Part shown: piece by piece, positions 26,940 through 34,356 of the stretch
Layout of the letters: each line of letters begins with the position of its first letter
How positions within the stretch are numbered: the first letter of the stretch is position 1
NCBI GenBank assembly: GCA_900472485.1
Contig: UCII01000019.1
Span: forward strand, 1 to 64,000
From: Hyphomicrobiales bacterium
GTDB taxonomy: Bacteria > Pseudomonadota > Alphaproteobacteria > Rhizobiales > Rhizobiaceae
Direction: 5' to 3'
DNA: 64,000 bases
Program-made: the position numbers and the translations under genes
Notes under the pieces: model-generated
Database searches by the model: none
What the model was told of the DNA's origin: nothing
The model's input: the letters and a program-made list of their open reading frames with translations, nothing else

Positions 26940-27069
26940 GTCACCCTGAAGGCGTGGGAGAGTCAACCCGCTTCACCAGGCAAACGACAATGTGATGAGG
27001 TGTGACGCCCACCGGTATCGTCCGGCGTCGTGCAAGTCGGCCCCTCACACGGCGGGAATTTCGCCGGCG

Positions 27070-27987
27070 TTACCCTTGGCGGACGATAGCGCCGATTGCA
27101 TTGACGACAATGCGCGCGGCGGTCAGGGCCGAAAGGCCATCGATATCGGCGGGAGGATAGAGCTCCACCAGATCAAATCCCGCGATGTCAGCCCGCCGGC
27201 CTAGGCCGGCGATCAGGTCGATGACCTGCGTATAGGTGAGACCGCCCGGCGTCCGCGCCGCCACGCCCGGCATGATGCCGGGATCGATGCTGTCGCAATC
27301 CAGGGTGACGACGACCCGAGCTCCCTCCGGAATATGCCGAAGAGCGGCTTCGACCCCTTGGGCGTGGATCTCGCGGGCCGTGACAAAGCAGCTGCCATAG
27401 CGCAGTGCCGTCTCGACATCCGAAGGACGGGCGCTGCCGACGCTTCGCAGGCTGACCTGCACCATTCCGGCGACATGCGGCATCTCGCTTGCCCGCCGCA
27501 TCGGGCTTGAATAACCGTAGCGCTCGCCATGCAACTCGTCGCGCCAGTCGATATGGGCATCGATCTGCAAGATCCAGACCGGCCCCTCATCCGCAAAGCC
27601 GGCGATGAAGGGGATCGTGACGGAACAATCGCCGCCAAGCAGGATCGGCACGGCCGGCAATGCCAGCACCTCGCGCGTCTTCGCCTCGATCCGGTCCCGG
27701 TTGCCGGCATTGTCGTGCATGACAGTCTCGATGTTTCCGGCATCGACGCAGCAAGCTGGCTTGCCGTCGAACAGCGGACCGCCGAGATCGAAATCCCAGT
27801 GTTCGATCAGCCCGGCATCCTCCCCGCTGGCGTCCCGGATTGCCCCGGCCGACAGGGCATGGCCGCTGCTGTCCTTGCCGGGATAGGTGCTGCCGTGACC
27901 GGCGCCGAAGATCACCACACGCGGCAGACGACCATCGTCAAAGCGGTCCGGGAAGCCGAGAAAGGAAGAGGAAGCCGTCAGCTTCAT
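27070..27987 (-). CDS. Ureohydrolase (agmatinase/arginase family) with variant GGDCS motif
   Basis: A 305-residue ureohydrolase. Manganese-site motifs are present: GGDCS at 118-122, DAHID at 143-147 and DCDSIDP at 230-236. In arginases and agmatinases the first motif is GGDHS, with His as a metal ligand; here it is C121. This may shift the metal or substrate preference. It follows the GntR gene by 15 bp and lies upstream of the flavin monooxygenase operon. It probably cleaves a guanidino or amidino compound to urea and an amine. Confidence 0.87.
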   Translation of the reverse strand: MKLTASSSFLGFPDRFDDGRLPRVVIFGAGHGSTYPGKDSSGHALSAGAIRDASGEDAGLIEHWDFDLGGPLFDGKPACCVDAGNIETVMHDNAGNRDRIEAKTREVLALPAVPILLGGDCSVTIPFIAGFADEGPVWILQIDAHIDWRDELHGERYGYSSPMRRASEMPHVAGMVQVSLRSVGSARPSDVETALRYGSCFVTAREIHAQGVEAALRHIPEGARVVVTLDCDSIDPGIMPGVAARTPGGLTYTQVIDLIAGLGRRADIAGFDLVELYPPADIDGLSALTAARIVVNAIGAIVRQG

Positions 27988-28002
27988 GGCCTTGGCGAAA
28001 AA

Positions 28003-28698
28003 TCAATCGATCGGCTGCCGCCCGGAAAGCACGGCCTGGGCGATGGCGCTTGCACTGGTGACATGATCCATCGCCGCCTGATAGGCACCATCGCCGTCAC
28101 CACGCCTGATAGCGTCGACGATACGCGCCATCTGCGCAGGCCCTTGGACATCGCGATTTTGCGTCTTGATCGTCATGGAGCGCAGGTGGTTGATGCGCAC
28201 GGTCAGAAGGTTGACGACGCCCCAGGCCACATGGCGATCGACCATACTGAACAGCGTCTGATAGAAGGACGATGTGTGAGCGAGCACGCCGGCCATGTCC
28301 TTCTCGCGGTAGCTATGTCTTATGTCCTCGAGCGACTTGTTCAAGGCATCGGCGATCGCGGGATTGTTCTGCTCGGCGCAAAGCCGTGCCGCCATCCCTT
28401 CGAGTGCGGCACGGATCTCGTAGATCTGCTTGGCTTCGTCATGATTGAGCTGGGCGACGATCGGTCCCTTGTTCGGAAGATTGGCGACGAGGCCTTCGGA
28501 TTCGAGATGGCGCAGGACCTCGCGCACGATCGTGCGGCTGACGCCGAGCTGGGCACAAAGATCGCGTTCGACCAGTCGGTCGCCCGGGCGGAAATAGCCG
28601 TTGATGATCGCCTCTCGCACCTTGTCGAGAGCGAGCTCCCGCAGCGTCTTCGTCGGACGCTCCACGCGAATTGCGGCGCCCTGCGCATCATCATTCAT
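28003..28698 (-). CDS. GntR family transcriptional regulator (FCD domain)
   Basis: A 231-residue regulator. The winged helix lies at about residues 17-82 with LRELALDKVREAIINGYFRPGDRLVERDL and VSRTIVREVLRHLESEGLV. The FCD ligand domain follows, with IYEIRAALEGMAARL and the metal-type histidine pattern toward MDHV. It is co-directional with the ureohydrolase 15 bp downstream. Sites resembling one palindrome flank its own start and the downstream operon, so it probably represses both until a pathway metabolite binds. Confidence 0.9.
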   Translation of the reverse strand: MNDDAQGAAIRVERPTKTLRELALDKVREAIINGYFRPGDRLVERDLCAQLGVSRTIVREVLRHLESEGLVANLPNKGPIVAQLNHDEAKQIYEIRAALEGMAARLCAEQNNPAIADALNKSLEDIRHSYREKDMAGVLAHTSSFYQTLFSMVDRHVAWGVVNLLTVRINHLRSMTIKTQNRDVQGPAQMARIVDAIRRGDGDGAYQAAMDHVTSASAIAQAVLSGRQPID

Positions 28699-28720
28699 TT
28701 CCGCACCCTCGATCTTCGGA

Positions 28721-28733
28721 TACCATAATATGG
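28721..28733. promoter_or_regulatory. GntR operator candidate, site 3 (autoregulation)
   Basis: The segment TACCATAATATGG (part of ATACCATAATATGG) lies 23 bp upstream of the GntR start. It contains the reverse complement of the ATGGTAT half-site and a near-palindrome CCATAATATGG. Its place fits autoregulation of the regulator-ureohydrolase unit. Confidence 0.5.
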
Positions 28734-28784
28734 CCTACCAAAATCATCTATTGTCGAAATGAAGTCAATGCAGCAGAGCGCCCG

Positions 28785-29486
28785 TCAGAGTAAGGCTTGT
28801 TCTTGAATGCCGAAATGCTCCTTCAACACCTTCCAGCCTTTCGGCGTGACGTCAACGGCACGTGACGAGGGCGATCGCCGTATACAGCCTTCCGCGAAGA
28901 GGAGGTTGGTCAAATGAACGCCAAGGGGTCCGGCAAGATGATGTTCTCTCTCCGTCCAATCGAGGCATTGCCGGGCAAGCCCGTAGCGCGTGGGTCTGAT
29001 ACTGGCCGTATTCATGCCCATGCGGTCGAACCACTCCGCACCAGCCGGGGTGAGTTCGAACCGCTTCTTTTCGGCCGCGACAAGGAACCCCTTCTCCAAC
29101 AATCCATGGGTCACGGCGATCCCGACACGGCCGGCCAGATGATCATAACAGCAGCGCGCAAACCGAAGCTTCCGCGCATCCCGGGTCAGCGGCTTTCTTC
29201 GCACGGGCTCCGCCGGACCGATCGAGGCCAGGGTCTCGAGCGCCAGCGCGACATGGGAACCGGCGAGACGATAGTATCGGTGCCGCCCCTCGGTTTCCAC
29301 GACCAATAGCCCGCCGGCCAACAATTTGCCCAGGTGGGAACTGGCCGTCTGTGCCGTCACGCCGGCCGCGTAGGCAAGCTCGCCGGCTGGCCGCGCCCGG
29401 CCATCAAGGAGCGCCGACAGCATGGCAACGCGCGCAGGATCGGCAATCAGAAAGGCAACGGCGGCTATGTTCGGCTGGGTCGTCAT
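28785..29486 (-). CDS. ArsR family transcriptional regulator
   Basis: A 233-residue protein with an N-terminal ArsR winged helix (about residues 8-85): FLIADPARVAMLSALLDG, ELAYAAGVTAQTASSHLGKLLAGGLL and EGRHRYYRLAG. A C-terminal half of about 140 residues (ARCCYDHLAGRVGIAVTHGLLEKG) is longer than in metal-sensing ArsR proteins and fits the larger ArsR-like subgroup. No metal-binding CxC is present in the recognition helix. It is divergent from the metallophosphoesterase gene and faces a perfect inverted repeat. Confidence 0.88.
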   Translation of the reverse strand: MTTQPNIAAVAFLIADPARVAMLSALLDGRARPAGELAYAAGVTAQTASSHLGKLLAGGLLVVETEGRHRYYRLAGSHVALALETLASIGPAEPVRRKPLTRDARKLRFARCCYDHLAGRVGIAVTHGLLEKGFLVAAEKKRFELTPAGAEWFDRMGMNTASIRPTRYGLARQCLDWTEREHHLAGPLGVHLTNLLFAEGCIRRSPSSRAVDVTPKGWKVLKEHFGIQEQALL

Positions 29487-29535
29487 GTCTAGGTCACTTC
29501 ATATCAAGCTGCATCATAACACCGAAATAGTTCGC

Positions 29536-29559
29536 ATGCTTCGACACGTATCGAAGCAT
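29536..29559. promoter_or_regulatory. Inverted repeat between ArsR gene and metallophosphoesterase
   Basis: ATGCTTCGA (29536-29544) and TCGAAGCAT (29551-29559) are perfect 9-bp arms around CACGTA. They sit 50 bp from the ArsR start and 57 bp from the phosphoesterase start, inside the divergent promoter. An ArsR dimer is the natural candidate to bind there. Confidence 0.6.
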
Positions 29560-29615
29560 TGGGGCAGATGGCCGTCTTAGACTGAACGCTCAAGTAATGG
29601 CCACGGAACCGACCC

Positions 29616-30383
29616 ATGACGAAGATCATCCTCGCCTTTTTCACCGACACTCATCTCGGCCAGAAGCTGGTCGGCAAGAACGAAATTGCCGGCGACAAAA
29701 TGGGCTATGAAGAGACGCCGCAAGAGCACGAGCACCACCTGCGCCTGGTCCTCGACGACATCGCCCGCAAGGGCATTTCCAGGGTCGTCTTCGGCGGCGA
29801 CATCGGCACCGCACATTCGGTCGGCGGCTTTTTCGAACTCCTGCGCGCTTATGCCTTCAATGTGTCGCTCATCCTCGGCAACCACGATACATACGGCAAT
29901 GTCGCGCCGTACTACGACATGGGCGGCAGTACCGTGGCAGGGAAGCTGTGCTACTCGCAGCAAGATCCGTATCTGAAACGGATTTTCCTCGATACGTCCG
30001 ACAACGCCGTCGGCGACGGCCAGAGCAAGTGGCTCGCCCGCGAACTCAAGGGTGTGAAGCGGGCCGCAATCTTTCTGCATCATCCGATCCTGCCGCTCGA
30101 GACGCCGATAGATCGAACCGGTGCAGCCCTGCGCGATCGGGATGAGGTCAGGTCGCTTCTGATCGGCATGGATTGCCGGATATCGCTATTCTGCGGTCAC
30201 TATCACATGATCGACGAAGCCCGAGAGGCAAACATCAGGCAATATGTCTCGCCAGCGGTCTCCTATCAGATCGTCAAGCAATCCGAACGTCTCAAGGCCG
30301 ATACCGGGACATTCGGCTATCGTATTCTGGAGATTGACGAAGAAGAGATCAAAACGCAGGTCGTCTTGTTTTCAAAGAGCTAG
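29616..30383 (+). CDS. Calcineurin-like metallophosphoesterase
   Basis: A 255-residue enzyme with all metal-site motifs of the family in order: DTHLG near residue 11, GGDIG near 67, GNHDTYG near 92, H in FLHHPILP near 152 and GHYH near 190. No signal peptide. Such enzymes cleave phosphodiesters such as cyclic nucleotides, or phosphoproteins. It is followed after 123 bp by a second phosphatase gene on the same strand. Confidence 0.88.
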   Translation: MTKIILAFFTDTHLGQKLVGKNEIAGDKMGYEETPQEHEHHLRLVLDDIARKGISRVVFGGDIGTAHSVGGFFELLRAYAFNVSLILGNHDTYGNVAPYYDMGGSTVAGKLCYSQQDPYLKRIFLDTSDNAVGDGQSKWLARELKGVKRAAIFLHHPILPLETPIDRTGAALRDRDEVRSLLIGMDCRISLFCGHYHMIDEAREANIRQYVSPAVSYQIVKQSERLKADTGTFGYRILEIDEEEIKTQVVLFSKS

Positions 30384-30506
30384 CCGGCGCGGATGTCTTG
30401 GCTCCCCACTTCGTGGCAACGGGGGAAAAGCACTTTCACTTCAGGGCGATGACAAATATCGTATCGGAGCACTGCGGAATCGCCAGCTGATTTGAAGGAT
30501 ATGACA

Positions 30507-31091
30507 ATGGGCGTGCTTCTCTCTCCGGAACTCACGGTTTGTGGCATTGAGGAGTTGCCCGATCAACGCGCACGAAACGTCACCCACGTGCTTTCCCTTC
30601 TCGACCCGGAATATCCCGAGCTCGATGTCTTTCACTCCTATGACAGGCATCATCGCACGACGCTTCGTTTCCACGATATCATTGCGACGGCTCCAGGGCG
30701 GGTGATGCCCCAGCCGGAACATGTCGAAGCGATCCTGAAATTCGGCTCCGAGTTTCAGGCGCAACAAGATCTCGAGGCCTCGAGCCATCTGCTGGTGCAT
30801 TGCCATATGGGCGTATCGCGCTCCACCGCCGCCATGCTGTCATTGATGGCTCAAGCCAACCCCGACGAGCCCGGCGAGAGCCTGTTTGCTCGTCTGGTAG
30901 CCATCCGCCCGCAGGCCTGGCCGAACTCCCAGATGATCGGCTTTGCAGACGAACAGCTCGGCCGGAAGGGCGATTTGAACGTGGCACTTGCCCGTCATTA
31001 TGGCCGGCAGATCAAGGGGCGGCCTGACTTTGTCGACTGGATGACGCATCTCGGACGTCAGGCAGAACTCAATATGGCGATCCCTGCGTAA
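30507..31091 (+). CDS. Dual-specificity/tyrosine phosphatase-like protein
   Basis: A 194-residue protein with the cysteine phosphatase loop HCHMGVSRS: nucleophile C99 and phosphate-binding R105. Upstream segments include THVLSLLDPEYPEL and a histidine-rich YDRHHRTTLRFHDI. The start was set at the ATG of 30507, seven bases after GAAGGA; an ATG at 30501 and a TTG at 30492 are too near the ribosome site. It may dephosphorylate Tyr/Ser/Thr residues or a small phosphorylated ligand. Confidence 0.85.
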   Translation: MGVLLSPELTVCGIEELPDQRARNVTHVLSLLDPEYPELDVFHSYDRHHRTTLRFHDIIATAPGRVMPQPEHVEAILKFGSEFQAQQDLEASSHLLVHCHMGVSRSTAAMLSLMAQANPDEPGESLFARLVAIRPQAWPNSQMIGFADEQLGRKGDLNVALARHYGRQIKGRPDFVDWMTHLGRQAELNMAIPA

Positions 31092-31157
31092 GAATCGCTA
31101 CTTCTGCCGGAAGCCGGCCGCCAACACGGCAGCCTGATTATACATCTTCTTCCGCCG

Positions 31158-31174
31158 TGACAGTTCCCTGACAG
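31158..31174 (+). promoter_or_regulatory. Tandem TGACAG repeats, response-regulator box candidate
   Basis: TGACAG occurs at 31158-31163 and again at 31169-31174, one helical turn (11 bp) apart. They lie inside a wider imperfect inverted repeat GTGACA (31157) / TGTCAC (31182). OmpR-type regulators bind such direct repeats as head-to-tail dimers. The operon downstream encodes one. Confidence 0.55.
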
Positions 31175-31257
31175 GAATCGATGTCACCTTGGCTGCAATC
31201 TGTAGAGGACAGAGACGGTCGGCTCGTGAGCCGGCTAGCCATCGGGGAGGAGATATC

Positions 31258-31284
31258 ATGAAAACCGCGCTCGGCCGCGACTAG
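31258..31284 (+). other. Nine-codon leader reading frame with strong Shine-Dalgarno
   Basis: GGGGAGGAG at 31244-31252 is followed by ATG at 31258 and the frame MKTALGRD ending in TAG at 31284. A hairpin CGGCTC-GT-GAGCCG occupies 31220-31233 just upstream. It ends 151 bp before the binding protein start. It could be an attenuating leader peptide or the broken start of a lost gene. Confidence 0.4.
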
Positions 31285-31435
31285 CGCCTGCCATCCGGCA
31301 ATCGGCGCCGGCAACCATCAGCCAATCACATCCTATTCGCCGGCTTTCCGCCAGGAGAGCCGCGCCGTCTATACGCGTCCCTCGGGGATGCAGGCGGCTA
31401 CCAAAACCATACAGCAGTCAACGGGAGGGATTCAG

Positions 31436-32500
31436 ATGTCACTGCTATTCAAGAAACTCAGCATCGCAGCCACTATCGCCATCGGCATCAACGGCGCAGC
31501 CTTCGCGGCAAGCGAAGATCTGATCGCAGCCGCTAAGAAGGAAGGTGTGATCGCCATCTATGCCGCGACCGATCTGTCGCAGGCCCAAGCCCTGCTCGAC
31601 GCCTTCACCAAGAAGTATCCCGGCATTCGCGTCGACTACAACGATATCGGCACCAACGGTGTCTACAACCGCATCATTTCCGAAGCCGCAGCCAGCCAGG
31701 TTGGAGGCGATCTTGTCTGGACGTCGGCGATGGACCAGACCGTGAAGCTCGCAGCCGATGGCTATCTTGCTTCCTATGCCTCGACGGAAATCGGCGCGCT
31801 GCCCAGCTGGGCGGTCTACGACAAGACGGTCTATGCCACCACGCTCGAGCCGATCGGCATGATATACAACAAGCTTGCCCTGAAGGAGGACGAGGTTCCC
31901 CGCACCCGCGCGGCGCTGATCGAATTCCTCGGCAAGGCGGATGTCGCCGGCAAGGTCGCCACCTTCGACCCGGAAAAGTCCGGCGTCGGCTTCATGATCC
32001 AGACGAACGACTCAAAGCAGCGCAGCGACTATTGGGACCTGGTTTCGGCCTTCGGCACGGCCAAGGGCAAGACCTATTCCTCGACCGGCTCCATGCGCGA
32101 AACGGTGGTTTCTGGTGAGAACGTCATTGCCTTCAACCTGATCGGCTCCTATGCGCTCGATTGGGTCAAGAGCGCCTCCAATCTCGGCGTCGCCTTCGGC
32201 CAGGATTATACGCCAGCCTTCTCGCGCGTCGCCGCCGTCATCAAGAACGCACCGCATCCCAACGCCTCGCAGCTCTTCCTCGATTTCATGCTGTCCCAGG
32301 AAGGCCAGAACGCCATTGCCTCGAAGGGCATGCCGTCGCTGCGCACCGATGTCGACCAGGGTTACAACCTCAATACCATCAACGCGTTGGTCGGCGGCAA
32401 CCTCAAGCCCATCGCGCTCGACGACTCGCGCCTGGAATTCATGGATCCCATGAAGCGCCTCGATTTCCTGAAGAAGTGGCGCGGATCGGTCAAGAGCTGA
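31436..32500 (+). CDS. ABC transporter periplasmic binding protein (iron/organophosphate type)
   Basis: A 354-residue solute-binding protein with signal peptide (FKKLSIAATIAIGINGAAFAA). Core segments are AKKEGVIAIYAATDLSQAQAL, GDLVWTSAMDQTVKLAADGYL, EPIGMIYNKLAL, FDPEKSGVGFMI and FNLIGSYALDW. The family includes ferric-iron (AfuA/FbpA) and phosphonate or phosphoglycerate-type proteins. The ATG at 31436 has GGGAGG upstream. A hairpin follows before the permease. It is homologous to the second binding protein at 37563, which suggests one ligand family for both. Confidence 0.88.
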   Translation: MSLLFKKLSIAATIAIGINGAAFAASEDLIAAAKKEGVIAIYAATDLSQAQALLDAFTKKYPGIRVDYNDIGTNGVYNRIISEAAASQVGGDLVWTSAMDQTVKLAADGYLASYASTEIGALPSWAVYDKTVYATTLEPIGMIYNKLALKEDEVPRTRAALIEFLGKADVAGKVATFDPEKSGVGFMIQTNDSKQRSDYWDLVSAFGTAKGKTYSSTGSMRETVVSGENVIAFNLIGSYALDWVKSASNLGVAFGQDYTPAFSRVAAVIKNAPHPNASQLFLDFMLSQEGQNAIASKGMPSLRTDVDQGYNLNTINALVGGNLKPIALDDSRLEFMDPMKRLDFLKKWRGSVKS

Positions 32501-32520
32501 CGCGGTGCCTAATCACCTGA

Positions 32521-32556
32521 GAGCATTCCCGCGGCCGAGCGGAAGCGGGAATGCTC
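32521..32556 (+). terminator. Strong intergenic stem-loop between binding protein and permease
   Basis: GAGCATTCCCGC (32521-32532) and GCGGGAATGCTC (32545-32556) form a perfect 12-bp stem with a 12-base loop, 20 bases past the binding protein stop. There is no U-run, so partial termination or protection of the upstream mRNA is likelier than full termination. Confidence 0.65.
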
Positions 32557-32589
32557 GCAAACAGCAATCATCGAGAAGGAGGAGCGCCG

Positions 32590-34356
32590 ATGTCGGCACC
32601 GTCGACGCCAGTATCGACCCTGTCTCACGCCGGGCGACCAGCGGCTCACGCGAGCCCAACATTCACCCCGATCCCGCAGCCGGCCAATGCCCCCGGCTTC
32701 AGGCGCATCGTCATCGGTCTGCTTGCCGTTGTCGTGTTGGCGCCGATCGCGCTCATCATCTACCAGAGCCTGCTCGACGGACCGTTCTTCGCACCGAAAA
32801 GCAAGCTCTCCATCGAGGCCTATCGCTATATCCTGACCGACGAAATGTTCTACGACGCGCTCTGGAATACGGTCATCATGGCGGTGGGCATGGTGGCGAT
32901 CGCGGTGCCGCTCGGCGCCGCCCTCGCCTTCCTTCTCACCAGAACGGACGTCAAGTTCCGCAAGGCGCTCGAAGTCGTTGTCCTCGTGCCGATGTTCATC
33001 TCGGCTATCGTGCTTGCCTTCGGCTATACGGTCGCCGTCGGCCCGGCGGGCTTCCTCACCATGCTGTCGCGCGATCTCTTCGGGGCAGCACCTTGGAACC
33101 TCTATTCGCTGACCGGGATCGTCATCGTTACCGGGCTTGCCCATGTGCCGCATGTCTATCTCTATGTCTCAGCCGCCATGCGCAATCTGCCGTCCGATCT
33201 GGAAGAGGCGGCACGGTCGATGGGCTCGCCGATCTGGCGGGTCTGTCTGGACGTGACATTGCCTATGGTTCTGCCGGCGCTGGTCTTTGCGACCGCTCTC
33301 AACCTGCTGATCGGCTTCGAGATGTTCGGTGTCCCCTATGTGCTCGGCGACCCGAGCGGCATTATCGTGCTGACGACCTACGTCTACAAACTCACGACGC
33401 TGTTCGGCGTGCCGACCTATCAGCTGATGGCCGTCGTCGTCGTCCTGCTCGTGCTGTTGACGCTGCCGCTCGTCTGGTATCAGCGCCGCCTGCTGCGCCA
33501 CACCCGTCGCTACGCCGCCCTCGGCGGCAAGGGGCCGCGAACGACCGTGATGCGTCTCGGACCGACGGGCCAGATCATCGCGCTCTCCTTCATCGGCTTC
33601 TGGCTCTTCGTGTCGGTGCTGCTGCCGATCGGCGGCATCGTGCTTCGCGCCTTCGTCGATGCCTGGGGCCAGGGTGTCAATCCGCTGGCACATCTGACCG
33701 TCGCGCATTTCGCCACACTCCTGGAAGTACCGACGCTGTTTCGCGGCATCATAAACACGGTCATCCTTTCCGTGGTGGGTGGCGCGGCGGCGGTCGCGAT
33801 CTATCTCCTGATCGGGCTTGCCGGGCACCGCCACAGAGGTCTCTCGAACACCGTGCTCGACTATATGGTGCTATTGCCCCGCGCCATGCCGAGCCTCATC
33901 ATCGGCCTTGCCTTCTTCTGGCTGTTCCTGTTCGTGCCCTTCCTCATTCCGCTCAGAACGACGCTGATCAGCCTGTTCGCCGCCTATGTGATCGTCGGCC
34001 TTTCCTATGGCCTGCGCCTGCTGCAGGGCACGCTGATCCAGGTCAGCCCCGAGCTGGAAGAGGCCGCGCGCACCACGGGCGCGACCATCGGCCGGAGCTG
34101 GCGCGACATCGTCATCCCGATCATCCGGCCAGGCCTTGTCGGCGCCTGGGCGCTGATCATGATCGTGTTCCTGCGCGATTACGCCACCGGTATCTATCTG
34201 ATGAGCGCCGGCACCGAGGTCATCGGCTCCCTCATGATGGCGCAACTCCAGTCCGGCGCCATGGATACGATCGCAGCCCTCGCCTTTGTCAGCATCCTTC
34301 TTACCGGCAGCGGCCTTGCCCTTGCCCTTCGTCTCGGAGCCAAGATCCATGACTGA
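32590..34356 (+). CDS. Fused double ABC permease (FbpB-like)
   Basis: A 588-residue membrane protein of two tandem permease halves, each with about six spans. The first has LPSDLEEAARSMGSPIWRV and the second VSPELEEAARTTGATIGRS as EAA loops. This duplicated arrangement is normal for ferric-iron and related importers. The ATG at 32590 follows AGGAGG by seven bases; the frame start at 32551 lies inside the hairpin and is rejected. It overlaps the ATPase gene by 8 bp. Confidence 0.9.
   Translation: MSAPSTPVSTLSHAGRPAAHASPTFTPIPQPANAPGFRRIVIGLLAVVVLAPIALIIYQSLLDGPFFAPKSKLSIEAYRYILTDEMFYDALWNTVIMAVGMVAIAVPLGAALAFLLTRTDVKFRKALEVVVLVPMFISAIVLAFGYTVAVGPAGFLTMLSRDLFGAAPWNLYSLTGIVIVTGLAHVPHVYLYVSAAMRNLPSDLEEAARSMGSPIWRVCLDVTLPMVLPALVFATALNLLIGFEMFGVPYVLGDPSGIIVLTTYVYKLTTLFGVPTYQLMAVVVVLLVLLTLPLVWYQRRLLRHTRRYAALGGKGPRTTVMRLGPTGQIIALSFIGFWLFVSVLLPIGGIVLRAFVDAWGQGVNPLAHLTVAHFATLLEVPTLFRGIINTVILSVVGGAAAVAIYLLIGLAGHRHRGLSNTVLDYMVLLPRAMPSLIIGLAFFWLFLFVPFLIPLRTTLISLFAAYVIVGLSYGLRLLQGTLIQVSPELEEAARTTGATIGRSWRDIVIPIIRPGLVGAWALIMIVFLRDYATGIYLMSAGTEVIGSLMMAQLQSGAMDTIAALAFVSILLTGSGLALALRLGAKIHD

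Larger units (their letters stand above)
26720..27069. other. 350-bp promoter region of the catabolic operon
   Basis: This region separates the ureohydrolase stop from the first gene of the ten-gene operon. It holds two GGTAT-centred palindromic sites (26748-26759 and 26932-26939) and AT-rich stretches at 26755-26775 and 26905-26940 suitable for a leftward promoter. No gene is supported here. Confidence 0.6.
31092..31435. other. 344-bp promoter/leader of the ABC-two-component operon
   Basis: This stretch contains a tandem TGACAG repeat, a 6-bp-stem hairpin and a 9-codon leader reading frame with a strong ribosome site, each listed separately. No longer gene is supported. Confidence 0.6.

Noticed and set aside
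32505-34352. A 615-codon plus-strand frame longer than the permease call
   Set aside because: Its translation is Arg/Pro/Ala-rich without membrane spans. The overlapping +1 frame gives a clear double permease with EAA loops and good ribosome site.
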